In this document: positions 7,781-14,754 of the stretch, piece after piece | How the letters are laid out: each line of letters starts with the position of its first letter | Numbering within the stretch: the first letter of the stretch is position 1 | DNA from: Pseudomonas sp. M30-35 | GTDB lineage: Bacteria; Pseudomonadota; Gammaproteobacteria; Pseudomonadales; Pseudomonadaceae | Reading direction: 5' to 3' | Assembly (NCBI RefSeq): GCF_002163625.1 | Contig: NZ_CP020892.1 | Coordinates: 2,170,001-2,234,000, forward strand | DNA length: 64,000 nucleotides | Position numbers and translations under genes: made by a program | The notes under the pieces: generated by a model | What the model saw: only the letters and a program-made list of their open reading frames with translations | Database searches by the model: none | Told to the model about the DNA's origin: nothing

Positions 7781-8802
7781 TGACTACAACAGGTACTGAG
7801 GTGGCGGTTACTGCTGCCCAAGCAGAAAAGCCAAAGGGCAGCGTGGTGTTCAGCTTTGGCGAGCCCACGTCCGTGCTGTCATCACGGGAGGTTTTTGATT
7901 ATTTGGAGTGCTGGTTTAACGGACGCTGGTATGAACCGCCGCTGTCTATGGATGGTTTGGCACGTTCTGTTAAGGCCAGCGTGCATCTAGACTCTGGTTT
8001 GCGCTTTAAGCGCAATCAACTAAGCCGGTCATTCATCCCGCACAAGCTGTTGTCGCGCCAGGTCTTTAACCAGTGGGCGCTGGATTATTTAGCGCTAGGC
8101 AATAGCTATGTTGAAAAGCGCGTGTCTGTACTGGGTAACGCAATAACCCTGCAGGCGCCGCTGGCTAAGTACATGCGGGTTGGCAAAGACGATAGGTTCT
8201 TCCAAGTGCAGGGTTGTCAGCAAGAGCATGAATTTGAGGCGGGTAGTATTTTTCATCTGCGTGAGATGGATCTACACCAGGAGATTTACGGTCTGCCTGA
8301 GTGGGTGAGTGCGCTGCAGTCGGCACTGCTCAATCAGTCGGCTACGTTATTTCGACGCAAGTACTACGAAAACGGCAGTCACGCGGGCTTCATTCTTTAC
8401 ATGACTGACGCTGCTCAGGATCAGGCCGATATTGATGATCTGCGCACAGCGCTTAAAAACTCCAAAGGGCCGGGGAATTTCCGCAACCTATTTGTCTACG
8501 CGCCCAACGGCAAGAAAGAAGGGTTGCAAATCATCCCGGTCAGCGAAGTGGCCGCGAAAGATGAGTTCAATTCGATCAAAGACCAAACCCGCGAGGACGT
8601 TCTTGCCGCGCTGCGTATGTACCCGCAACTGATGGGCATCGTGCCAAAAAACGCCGGCGGCTTCGGTTCGCTTAAAGAAGCGGCAGAAACCTACGCCCGC
8701 CTTGAACTGGAGCCGCTGCAGGAACAGTTCAGGCAGCTTAATGACTGGATGGGGGAGGAGGTGGTGCGGTTCCTACCATTTGAGACAGAACAGGGGAATT
8801 AG
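7780..8802 (+). CDS. Q: Phage portal protein gpQ
   Basis: This 340-residue protein is the P2-type portal (PBSX/P2 portal family), the dodecameric ring at one vertex through which DNA is pumped and to which the tail attaches. Family segments include FDYLECWFNGRWYEPPLSMDGLARS, FNQWALDYLALGNSYVEKR and the C-terminal DVLAALRMYPQLMGIVPKNAGGFGS. The start is ATG 7780, overlapping the P stop; a TTG three bases earlier is also in frame. In P2 this gene borders cos; here a structured segment and a methylase gene intervene. Confidence 0.93.
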   Translation: MTTTGTEVAVTAAQAEKPKGSVVFSFGEPTSVLSSREVFDYLECWFNGRWYEPPLSMDGLARSVKASVHLDSGLRFKRNQLSRSFIPHKLLSRQVFNQWALDYLALGNSYVEKRVSVLGNAITLQAPLAKYMRVGKDDRFFQVQGCQQEHEFEAGSIFHLREMDLHQEIYGLPEWVSALQSALLNQSATLFRRKYYENGSHAGFILYMTDAAQDQADIDDLRTALKNSKGPGNFRNLFVYAPNGKKEGLQIIPVSEVAAKDEFNSIKDQTREDVLAALRMYPQLMGIVPKNAGGFGSLKEAAETYARLELEPLQEQFRQLNDWMGEEVVRFLPFETEQGN

Positions 8803-8823
8803 TACCCCACGCAGTAAGAAAAA

Positions 8824-8902
8824 CGAGGCGACTGGCTTGTGCGTCAACACCAGCCAGACGCTAGAACACTCGAGCTAGCCGAGTGATCCAACCAAGGCCT
8901 CG
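8824..8902 (+). ncRNA. Candidate structured RNA (three-way junction) between Q and dam
   Basis: Three perfect stems can be drawn in 79 bases. An outer stem pairs CGAGGC (8824-8829) with GCCTCG (8897-8902). Inside it, CTGGCT (8832-8837) pairs with AGCCAG (8852-8857), continuing after one mismatch with GTG/CAC around a six-base loop. CACTCG (8867-8872) pairs with CGAGTG (8880-8885). This is a closed three-way junction in the untranslated region between portal and methylase. Size and phage setting recall the C4 antisense RNA family of phages P1/P7 and prophages, but I cannot confirm that by sequence. It may act on translation of the downstream methylase gene. Confidence 0.45.
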
Positions 8903-8963
8903 CCCCACTGCGCAGGGGGTGCGAAGCCTAAGTCAATCCGACAGTGTAAACAAGGATCACTTA

Positions 8964-9725
8964 ATGTCTTCACCAATCATTCCGTGGATGGGTGGCAAAC
9001 GCCGCATGGCTAAACACATCCTCCCTGAGTTCCCTGCACATGAGTGCTACGTTGAGCCATTCTGTGGCGGCGCAGCTATGTTCTTTATGAAGGAGCCCAG
9101 CAAAGTTGAGGTAATAAATGACTTTGATGGCGAGGTGGTAAACCTTTACCGGGTAGTGGCCCATCACCTTGATGAGCTCGTGCGCCAGTTTCGGTGGTCG
9201 TTGGTTAGCCGAACTATGTTTGAGTGGACCAACATGCAGGTTCCGCAAACCCTCACCGATATTCAGCGGGCAGCTCGGTTCTTTTATTTGCAGCAAACCT
9301 GTTTTGGGGCAAAGCCAGTTAGCCGCACGTTCGGTACCGCGACAACTACACCGCCTAGGCTGAATCTGTTGCGTATTGAGGAGAAGCTGAGTGAGGCTCA
9401 TCTGCGGTTGTCACGTACAACGGTTGAGCATCTTGACTGGCAGGCTTGCATTAAACGCTACGACCGTGAGCACACGCTGTTTTACCTTGATCCGCCGTAC
9501 TTAGAGACAGCGGGGTACTCGCCTGGTGAGTTTGGTGTTGAGCAGTATCAAGTGATGGCAGCTTTGGCGGGCTCGATTAAAGGTCGTATGGTTATCTCGA
9601 TCAACGACCATCCGTTAATTCGCGAGGTGTTTGCGGGACTCAGGCTGAAAGAGGTGCCATTCAGGCATAACGTGGGTGGCAAGGGTGGCAAAGAAGTCAC
9701 CGAACTTATCTACTTCAACTGGTAG
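8964..9725 (+). CDS. dam: Dam-type DNA adenine N6-methyltransferase
   Basis: The product (253 aa) is a D12-class adenine methyltransferase. Motif I, which binds S-adenosylmethionine, is at residues 31-36 (EPFCGGAAMF). The catalytic DPPY is at 176-179, and an N-terminal WMGGKRRMA is typical of Dam-like enzymes. The start at ATG 8964 has AAGGA eight bases upstream; the longer frame reads through the structured leader. A terminator follows at once. Phage-encoded Dam enzymes often methylate GATC and protect against host restriction, but the target site here is not known. The gene lies between cos and the portal, a cargo position. Confidence 0.88.
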   Translation: MSSPIIPWMGGKRRMAKHILPEFPAHECYVEPFCGGAAMFFMKEPSKVEVINDFDGEVVNLYRVVAHHLDELVRQFRWSLVSRTMFEWTNMQVPQTLTDIQRAARFFYLQQTCFGAKPVSRTFGTATTTPPRLNLLRIEEKLSEAHLRLSRTTVEHLDWQACIKRYDREHTLFYLDPPYLETAGYSPGEFGVEQYQVMAALAGSIKGRMVISINDHPLIREVFAGLRLKEVPFRHNVGGKGGKEVTELIYFNW

Positions 9726-9741
9726 TACCAAGCAAATAACT

Positions 9742-9765
9742 AAGCCGCCTTCGGGCGGCTTTTTT
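9742..9765 (+). terminator. Rho-independent terminator after dam
   Basis: Stem AAGCCGCC (9742-9749), loop TTCG, and its complement are followed by a run of T to 9765. It closes the P-Q-dam transcript. Confidence 0.9.
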
Positions 9766-10156
9766 GTGTCTGCGCAAGCTAAGTTTCGGGCTTCAACAAC
9801 TAAAAAGGCCCCAGCAAACACTAACATTTGTACGGCTTTAAGACCAGCGTTAACGGGCTGTGCACCAGTATTTGCGGGGCTTTCAGGCGATCAAGTGACG
9901 GGCGGCGCCGGTGCCAGTTGGGCAAGCAAGGATGGGGTGACAGCACCCGGCGCGCGCCGTCATCCCCCCACCTCGCCTGCGGTCTAAATAGGTCGTTTTT
10001 TCTTCACTCCTGCACAAGGCTGCGTGCGGCCTTGTGTCTGCGCTGGCGGGATTTTAGATAGCGCTGAAATACCTGCGATTCCCTGCGCCTAAAGCTGCTA
10101 TTGAGCGCGTACAGGTGGCTTTGTGAGTCTTTGATTTTCGGGAGATAGCTGGGGAA
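9766..10156. other. Non-coding phage end between dam terminator and repeats
   Basis: No convincing gene is present: short frames here lack ribosome sites and family resemblance. The segment holds GC-rich dyads around 9899-9960 and the cos-like sequence at 9957-9977, then shifts to AT-rich DNA toward the repeats. A cytotoxin gene, which phiCTX carries near this place, is absent. Confidence 0.6.
9957..9977 (-). other. Candidate phage cos (cohesive end) site
   Basis: Read on the minus strand from 9977, the sequence is GGCGAGGTGGGGGGATGACG, resembling the P2-family cohesive end (GGCGAGGCGGGGAAAGCAC as I remember it). It lies on the Q side of the attachment site, as required for a P2-like virion whose left end leads into Q. 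A GGGTG-ACAG-CACCC hairpin close by (about 9936-9949) could belong to the terminase recognition region. The exact nick positions cannot be set from sequence alone. Confidence 0.5.
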
Positions 10157-10432
10157 AAGGTAATTTAGGTTAGGTTTGGTTTTGGCATAGCTCAAGCCCA
10201 CGTGGCACTAGGGTTTGGCTAATTACCTTTGAGGGTAATTTAGGGTAATAGATAAGGTAATTTTTATGTAAGTACCTGTTTTATAAGGGATTTGTAAAAG
10301 TGGTTTCTGACCTTGCAAAAAGGTAATTGACTAACCTAAGAATTACCATTTTATTACCTTTAATATATTTGCTTAACCAATTGATTTATAAGGATTTATA
10401 GATGGTCTAATAAATAAATTACCTAAATTACC
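10157..10432. repeat. Cluster of GGTAATT/AATTACC repeats, probable integrase arm sites
   Basis: About ten copies of a 7-base unit occur in 275 bases. Direct copies are at 10159, 10234, 10244 (six bases), 10256 and 10322. Inverted copies (AATTACC) are at 10221, 10341, 10353 (six bases), 10417 and 10426. Several extend to AAGGTAATTTAGG. The DNA is AT-rich, unlike the flanks. Its position 165 bases inside the tRNA-like attachment core fits integrase arm-type or excisionase sites. Replication iterons are the alternative. Confidence 0.6.
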
Positions 10433-10596
10433 CTTTTCCCATGGGTCAACATAAAACTGCGAAACACACCGGGATAGGGCTGTCTCAGGTTCTGGTGCGC
10501 AAACGCTTGGGAACACTCTGGGAACACTCGCGCACTGATTCGCTGTCACTTGTGCCCGTAAACGCTGGGCTTTAGGCTTGCTAGGCGCTTTCGCAT

Positions 10597-10622
10597 GAGT
10601 TCGAGTCTCTCCGTCCGCACCA
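10597..10622 (+). other. Prophage attachment core: 3' end of a tRNA-Leu gene
   Basis: The 26 bases are the T-arm and 3' acceptor strand of a tRNA ending in encoded CCA (GAGTTCGAGTCTC, then TCCGTCCGCACCA). The A before CCA and this arm fit Pseudomonas tRNA-Leu. Upstream bases do not complete the tRNA: the T-stem 5' side already fails to pair fully. This is therefore a partial copy, as left at one end of a prophage integrated into a tRNA gene. The intact gene should be at the other prophage end, outside the window. Confidence 0.65.
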
Positions 10623-10672
10623 ATTAAGGTACTGTTTTTAAGGCGAAAGCATTTAAAAGCAGCGTTAAAAAA

Positions 10673-10697
10673 GGCAGCCCAAAAGGCTGCCTTTTTT
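10673..10697 (+). terminator. Rho-independent terminator of the disrupted tRNA locus
   Basis: GGCAGCC (10673-10679), loop CAAAA, GGCTGCC (10685-10691) and six T, with a matching A run in front, form a strong terminator. It lies 50 bases after the tRNA 3' end and was probably the original terminator of that tRNA gene. Confidence 0.9.
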
Positions 10698-11077
10698 CGT
10701 TTCTGGGTATTAATAGTCTGGCGGCTGCGCGTTAGTGTGCGTGGGTGAATCCAGTGCAAGGCTCGCATGCTTCGCCCCATTGATGCGGGTTGCATCCGTG
10801 GTGTGCTGGGTGGTTCTCAGTTCGCTTAAGTGATGGCGAGGGCAGAAATAGCTTTTTTCCATTGGTCAATACAAAAGGTGTATTATGCGCCCCGGCTGTG
10901 CCCTTAAGGCTATCCCTGGTGAAGCCATGGAGGCGTTTAGGGAACACAAATACGCTGATTAACAAAGCGCAATGCCCGTGTCTAAAGGCGTTGCTGCAGT
11001 GGTGGCCAGTGCATGAGCCCAAGGCTCTGCGTGCATACCATCTATTAGTTATCTCCCGTTTGCCGCCTGCATCTAGG
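10698..11077. other. Intergenic region upstream of tig
   Basis: No coding sequence or RNA gene is supported here. A TATTAT at about 10881, preceded by TG-rich sequence, could be an additional -10 element, but its -35 is poor. The frames crossing this stretch have no ribosome sites. Confidence 0.5.
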
Positions 11078-11106
11078 GTGACTTCTGTAAATTGACCCTC
11101 TAGAAT
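11078..11106 (+). promoter_or_regulatory. Probable sigma-70 promoter of tig
   Basis: GTGACT (11078-11083), 17 bases, then TAGAAT (11101-11106). Transcription would begin about 55 bases before the tig ATG. Confidence 0.5.
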
Positions 11107-11168
11107 GCATGCCCTTGATTTGGGGCTGGAAACAGTCGGCTTATATGTCTGTGCAACGAGGATTATCA

Positions 11169-12479
11169 ATGCAAGTTTCTGTTGAAAACACTTCCGTACT
11201 CGAGCGTCGCATGACCGTCGGCGTACCCGTCGAGCGCATCGAGACCGAAGTCAACAAGCGTCTGCAGCAGACTGCTCGTCGCGCCAAGGTCCCTGGTTTC
11301 CGCCCAGGCAAAGTACCGATGAGCGTTATTCGTCAGCGCTACGAAGATTCTGCACGCCAGGAAGCCTTGGGCGACCTGATTCAAGCGACCTTCTACGAGG
11401 CCGTTGTTGAGCAGAAGCTGAACCCAGCTGGCCAGCCTGCTGTTGAGCCTAAGTCGTTCGAAAAAGGCAAGGACCTCGAGTACGTTGCTACTTTCGAAGT
11501 TTTCCCTGAGTTCGAAGTGACTGGCCTTGACACTGTCGCTGTTGAGCGTCTGGAAGCTGACGTTGTTGATACTGACGTCGACAACATGCTGGATATCCTG
11601 CGCAAGCAGAACACCAGCTTTGAAGCTGTAGAGCGTGCCGCTGAAACTGGCGACCAGCTGACTATCGATTTCGTCGGCAAAATCGACGGCGTTGAATTCG
11701 CGGGTGGTTCGGCTAAAGCCACTCAACTGGTTCTCGGTTCTGGTCGCATGATTCCTGGCTTTGAAGACGCTCTGGTTGGCGCTAAAGCTGGCGAAGAGAA
11801 AGTCATCAACCCGACTTTCCCAGAAGATTACCAAAACCTTGATCTGGCCGGTAAAACCGCAGAATTCACCGTTAACGTAACTGCTGTTGCTGCGCCAAAG
11901 CTGCCTGAGCTGGATGACGATTTCTTCGCTCTGTTCGGTATTAAAGAAGGCGGCATCGACGGTTTCCGCGCCGAAGTTCGCAAAAATATGGAGCGCGAGC
12001 TGCGCCAGGCCATCAAATCCAAGGTTAAGAGCCAGGTGATGGACGGCTTGTTGGCTGCAAACCCAATTGAAGTGCCTAAGGCGCTGCTGTCGAGCGAAGT
12101 TGACCGTCTGCGCGTGCAGGCTGTTCAGCAGTTCGGTGGCAACATCAAGCCAGACCAACTGCCAGCCGAGCTGTTCGAAGAGCAAGCCAAGCGCCGCGTA
12201 GTGCTGGGCCTGATCGTTGCTGAGGTGGTTAAGCAGTTCGATTTGAAGCCAGATGACGCTCGCGTCAAAGAGCTGATCACTGAAATGGCTTCCGCTTACC
12301 AAGAGCCTGAGCAGGTTATTTCCTGGTACTACAAGAACGATCAGCAGATGAACGAAGTTCGTTCTGTTGTGCTCGAAGAGCAAGTTGTAGATACTGTTTT
12401 GCAGAAGGCTAATGTGACCGATAAAAAGGTCTCTTACGAAGAAGCTGTCAAGCCGGTGGAAGCTCCAAAAGCCGACTGA
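11169..12479 (+). CDS. tig: Trigger factor
   Basis: This ribosome-associated chaperone and prolyl isomerase (436 aa) meets nascent chains at the exit tunnel. The ribosome-binding N-terminus holds the signature GFRPGKVP (about residues 43-50). The FKBP-like isomerase domain begins near 160 ([14 protein letters not shown]), and the helical C-terminal chaperone domain follows. ATG 11169 was chosen (MQVSVENTS) with GAGG upstream; a longer frame from 11109 adds residues foreign to the family. It is followed by clpP and clpX, the usual gammaproteobacterial order. Confidence 0.97.
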   Translation: MQVSVENTSVLERRMTVGVPVERIETEVNKRLQQTARRAKVPGFRPGKVPMSVIRQRYEDSARQEALGDLIQATFYEAVVEQKLNPAGQPAVEPKSFEKGKDLEYVATFEVFPEFEVTGLDTVAVERLEADVVDTDVDNMLDILRKQNTSFEAVERAAETGDQLTIDFVGKIDGVEFAGGSAKATQLVLGSGRMIPGFEDALVGAKAGEEKVINPTFPEDYQNLDLAGKTAEFTVNVTAVAAPKLPELDDDFFALFGIKEGGIDGFRAEVRKNMERELRQAIKSKVKSQVMDGLLAANPIEVPKALLSSEVDRLRVQAVQQFGGNIKPDQLPAELFEEQAKRRVVLGLIVAEVVKQFDLKPDDARVKELITEMASAYQEPEQVISWYYKNDQQMNEVRSVVLEEQVVDTVLQKANVTDKKVSYEEAVKPVEAPKAD

Positions 12480-12504
12480 TTTCTTTACCTCGTTCGAACA
12501 CACC

Positions 12505-12530
12505 ATAAGCCAGCCCTCGCGCTGGCTTAT
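12505..12530 (+). terminator. Hairpin between tig and clpP
   Basis: A perfect 10-bp stem (ATAAGCCAGC/GCTGGCTTAT) with a six-base loop. No T run follows, so it may attenuate or protect the tig mRNA end rather than fully terminate. Confidence 0.55.
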
Positions 12531-12573
12531 GCGTATTTGAAATATGACTATTTTTAGGGAGCGAGTGCAAGAA

Positions 12574-13215
12574 ATGTCCCGCAATCCTTTTATGCAACAA
12601 ATGCCTGACATTCAAGCCGCTGGCGGCCTGGTTCCTATGGTTGTCGAGCAATCGGCCCGTGGCGAACGCGCCTACGACATTTATTCACGTTTGCTCAAGG
12701 AGCGAGTGATCTTCCTGATTGGCCCAGTCGAAGACTATATGGCCAACCTGGTTGCTGCTCAGCTGTTGTTCCTTGAAGCAGAAAATCCAGATAAAGATAT
12801 TCATCTGTATATCAACTCGCCAGGTGGCTCGGTGACTGCTGGTATGTCGATCTACGACACCATGCAATTCATCAAGCCTGACGTGTCGACCACCTGCATT
12901 GGTCAAGCCTGCAGCATGGGTGCGTTCTTGTTGGCTGGCGGTGCGGCAGGTAAGCGTCATTGCTTGCCGAATTCGCGGATGATGATTCACCAGCCCCTGG
13001 GTGGTTTCCAGGGGCAGGCGTCGGACATTGACATTCATGCGAAGGAAATCCTTCACATTCGTCACCGTCTGAATACCTTGCTGGCACATCACACCGGTCA
13101 AACGCTTGAAACAATTGAGCGTGACACCGAGCGCGATAACTTCATGAGCGCTGAGCGTGCGGCTGAATATGGCCTGATCGACTCCGTCATGATGAAGCGC
13201 GACATGCCAGCCTAA
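12574..13215 (+). CDS. clpP: ATP-dependent Clp protease proteolytic subunit ClpP
   Basis: The serine protease (213 aa) forms a 14-subunit barrel that degrades unfolded proteins delivered by ClpX or ClpA. The catalytic triad is visible: S114 (GQACSMGAF), H139 (MIHQPLGG) and D188 (ERDTERDNF). The start at 12574 ([14 protein letters not shown]) matches the Pseudomonas family start and has GGAGCGAG upstream; an earlier in-frame ATG at 12544 is not supported. The neighbour clpX encodes its unfoldase partner. Confidence 0.97.
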   Translation: MSRNPFMQQMPDIQAAGGLVPMVVEQSARGERAYDIYSRLLKERVIFLIGPVEDYMANLVAAQLLFLEAENPDKDIHLYINSPGGSVTAGMSIYDTMQFIKPDVSTTCIGQACSMGAFLLAGGAAGKRHCLPNSRMMIHQPLGGFQGQASDIDIHAKEILHIRHRLNTLLAHHTGQTLETIERDTERDNFMSAERAAEYGLIDSVMMKRDMPA

Positions 13216-13229
13216 GCAGTTCCGATGAG

Positions 13230-13252
13230 GGTGGTTGGTCTAACTAACCACC
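13230..13252 (+). terminator. Hairpin after clpP
   Basis: GGTGGTT (13230-13236) pairs with AACCACC (13246-13252). No T run follows; a partial terminator or processing site between clpP and clpX. Confidence 0.4.
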
Positions 13253-13258
13253 TGTGGA

Positions 13259-13287
13259 CTTGAAAAAGCCCACGTTTGCCTTCATCT
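13259..13287 (+). promoter_or_regulatory. Possible sigma-32 heat-shock promoter of clpX
   Basis: CTTGAAA (13259-13265), 13 bases, then CCTTCATCT (13279-13287), compared with the heat-shock consensus CTTGAAA and CCCCATNT. The -35 is perfect and the -10 partial. It would allow clpX expression separate from clpP. Confidence 0.35.
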
Positions 13288-13320
13288 TGTGTTTCAAGCC
13301 TACCGTATTGGATTGATCGA

Positions 13321-14604
13321 ATGACTGACACCCGCAACGGCGAGGACAACGGCAAGCTGCTTTATTGCTCCTTCTGCGGCAAAAGCCAGCATGAAGTACG
13401 TAAATTGATTGCTGGTCCTTCCGTCTTTATCTGCGACGAGTGCGTCGACCTGTGCAACGACATCATCCGCGAGGAGGTGCAAGAAGCCCAGGCCGAGAGC
13501 AGTGCACACAAATTACCTGCGCCTAAAGAAATTAGCGCGATCCTTGATCAGTATGTGATCGGTCAGGAGCGTGCGAAAAAGGTTTTGGCTGTAGCGGTGT
13601 ACAACCACTACAAGCGCCTTAATCAGCGCGACAAGAAAAATGACGATGTTGAGCTGGGTAAAAGCAATATTTTGCTGATCGGTCCAACTGGCTCGGGTAA
13701 AACCCTGCTGGCTGAAACCCTGGCACGCTTGCTTAATGTCCCGTTCACCATTGCTGACGCCACCACCCTGACCGAAGCTGGTTATGTCGGTGAAGACGTC
13801 GAGAACATCATTCAGAAGCTGTTGCAGAAGTGCGACTACGATGTAGAAAAGGCTCAGATGGGCATTGTCTATATCGATGAAATCGACAAGATTTCGCGCA
13901 AGTCTGACAACCCGTCAATCACCCGTGATGTATCGGGTGAGGGCGTTCAGCAGGCATTGCTGAAGCTGATTGAAGGCACCGTTGCTTCGGTTCCGCCGCA
14001 AGGTGGTCGCAAGCATCCGCAGCAAGAGTTCCTGCAGGTTGATACCCGCAGCATTCTGTTTATCTGTGGTGGTGCGTTCTCTGGTTTGGAAAAAGTGATT
14101 CAGGGCCGCTCTGAGAAAGGTGGCATCGGTTTCAACGCTCAGGTTCGCAGTAAAGACCTTGGCAAGAAAATCGGTGAATCGCTGCGCAATGTCGAGCCTG
14201 ACGATTTGGTTAAATTCGGCCTGATTCCTGAGTTCGTTGGCCGCTTGCCGGTTATCGCAACATTGGACGAGCTGGATGAAGCTGCATTGATGCAGATTCT
14301 GACTGAGCCGAAAAACGCGCTGACCAAGCAATACGCCAAGCTGTTTGAGTTGGAAGGAGTTGATCTGGAGTTCCGTCCAGACGCCCTGAAGTCAGTCGCG
14401 CACAAAGCGTTGGAGCGTAAAACCGGTGCTCGTGGTTTGCGTTCTATCCTTGAGGGCATTCTGCTCGACACCATGTATGAGATTCCGTCTCAGACTGATG
14501 TCAGCAAGGTCGTCATCGACGAAAGCGTGATTGATGGCACTTCACAACCACTGTTGATCTATGAAAACAGTGAGCCGCCAGCTAAGGCTGCACCGGACGC
14601 TTAA
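13321..14604 (+). CDS. clpX: ATP-dependent Clp protease ATP-binding subunit ClpX
   Basis: ClpX (427 aa) is a hexameric AAA+ unfoldase that feeds substrates to ClpP. The N-terminal zinc-binding domain has cysteines C16, C19, C38 and C41. The AAA+ module has Walker A GPTGSGKT and Walker [10 protein letters not shown], and a pore-loop GYVGEDVE segment. ATG 13321 ([10 protein letters not shown]) is the family start; the frame's extension to 13276 is not conserved and no strong ribosome site is visible for either. A terminator follows. Confidence 0.97.
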   Translation: MTDTRNGEDNGKLLYCSFCGKSQHEVRKLIAGPSVFICDECVDLCNDIIREEVQEAQAESSAHKLPAPKEISAILDQYVIGQERAKKVLAVAVYNHYKRLNQRDKKNDDVELGKSNILLIGPTGSGKTLLAETLARLLNVPFTIADATTLTEAGYVGEDVENIIQKLLQKCDYDVEKAQMGIVYIDEIDKISRKSDNPSITRDVSGEGVQQALLKLIEGTVASVPPQGGRKHPQQEFLQVDTRSILFICGGAFSGLEKVIQGRSEKGGIGFNAQVRSKDLGKKIGESLRNVEPDDLVKFGLIPEFVGRLPVIATLDELDEAALMQILTEPKNALTKQYAKLFELEGVDLEFRPDALKSVAHKALERKTGARGLRSILEGILLDTMYEIPSQTDVSKVVIDESVIDGTSQPLLIYENSEPPAKAAPDA

Positions 14605-14627
14605 CCCGTCTGTTACATCCTGAGTGC

Positions 14628-14650
14628 AAAAGGGCCTGCGGGCCCTTTTT
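14628..14650 (+). terminator. Rho-independent terminator after clpX
   Basis: AAAAGGGCC (14628-14636), loop TGCG, GGCCCTTTTT (14641-14650). It directly precedes the lon promoter. Confidence 0.9.
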
Positions 14651-14667
14651 GTTTTTCAGTTGTAGCG

Positions 14668-14696
14668 CTTGTTTTTTCTTGGGGGTAGCCCCATCT
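14668..14696 (+). promoter_or_regulatory. Probable sigma-32 heat-shock promoter of lon
   Basis: CTTG (14668-14671) starts a -35 element; a perfect -10 CCCCATCT lies at 14689-14696 with spacing typical of RpoH promoters. Lon is a classic heat-shock gene, so this explains independent induction 59 bases before the ATG. Confidence 0.6.
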
Positions 14697-14754
14697 TAGG
14701 GTTAAGGGTCATTCCCATCGTTTACGGCCGTATGGTCACTGTAGAGCCGAAATC

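Larger units (their letters stand above)
1..10622. mobile_element. P2/phiCTX-like prophage, right-hand portion
   Basis: The genes for portal Q, terminase P, scaffold O, capsid N, terminase M, head completion L, tail X, two holins and endolysin occur in the order and relative orientation of P2-family phages, with Q-P divergent from O onward. The right boundary is a tRNA 3' end at 10597-10622, just before an ordinary tRNA terminator and the host tig gene. The tail, regulatory and integrase genes must lie left of the window. In P2 the early genes lie between the attachment site and Q. Here only a methylase, a likely cos site and repeats lie there, which is how I remember phiCTX being arranged. 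Whether the element is complete cannot be judged from this part, but every head gene visible is intact. Confidence 0.9.

Noticed and set aside
8824..8902. The three-way junction considered as a hammerhead ribozyme or SAM/SAH riboswitch
   Set aside because: The hammerhead core CTGANGA is absent and the riboswitch core sequences I know are not present.
8883..8963. N-terminal extension of the methylase
   Set aside because: It would read through the structured leader; AAGGA before ATG 8964 and the family N-terminus favour the shorter form.
10157..10432. Repeat cluster considered as a CRISPR array
   Set aside because: Units are only 7 bases, in both orientations and with irregular spacing; no cas genes are nearby.
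10373..10795. Minus-strand frame across the attachment site containing GADGETRTH
   Set aside because: This peptide is the known false translation of a tRNA 3' end read on the opposite strand.
11166..12611. Long open frame (481 codons) antisense to tig
   Set aside because: It lies wholly over tig and clpP start, has no ribosome site or family resemblance, and is explained by codon bias of the real gene.
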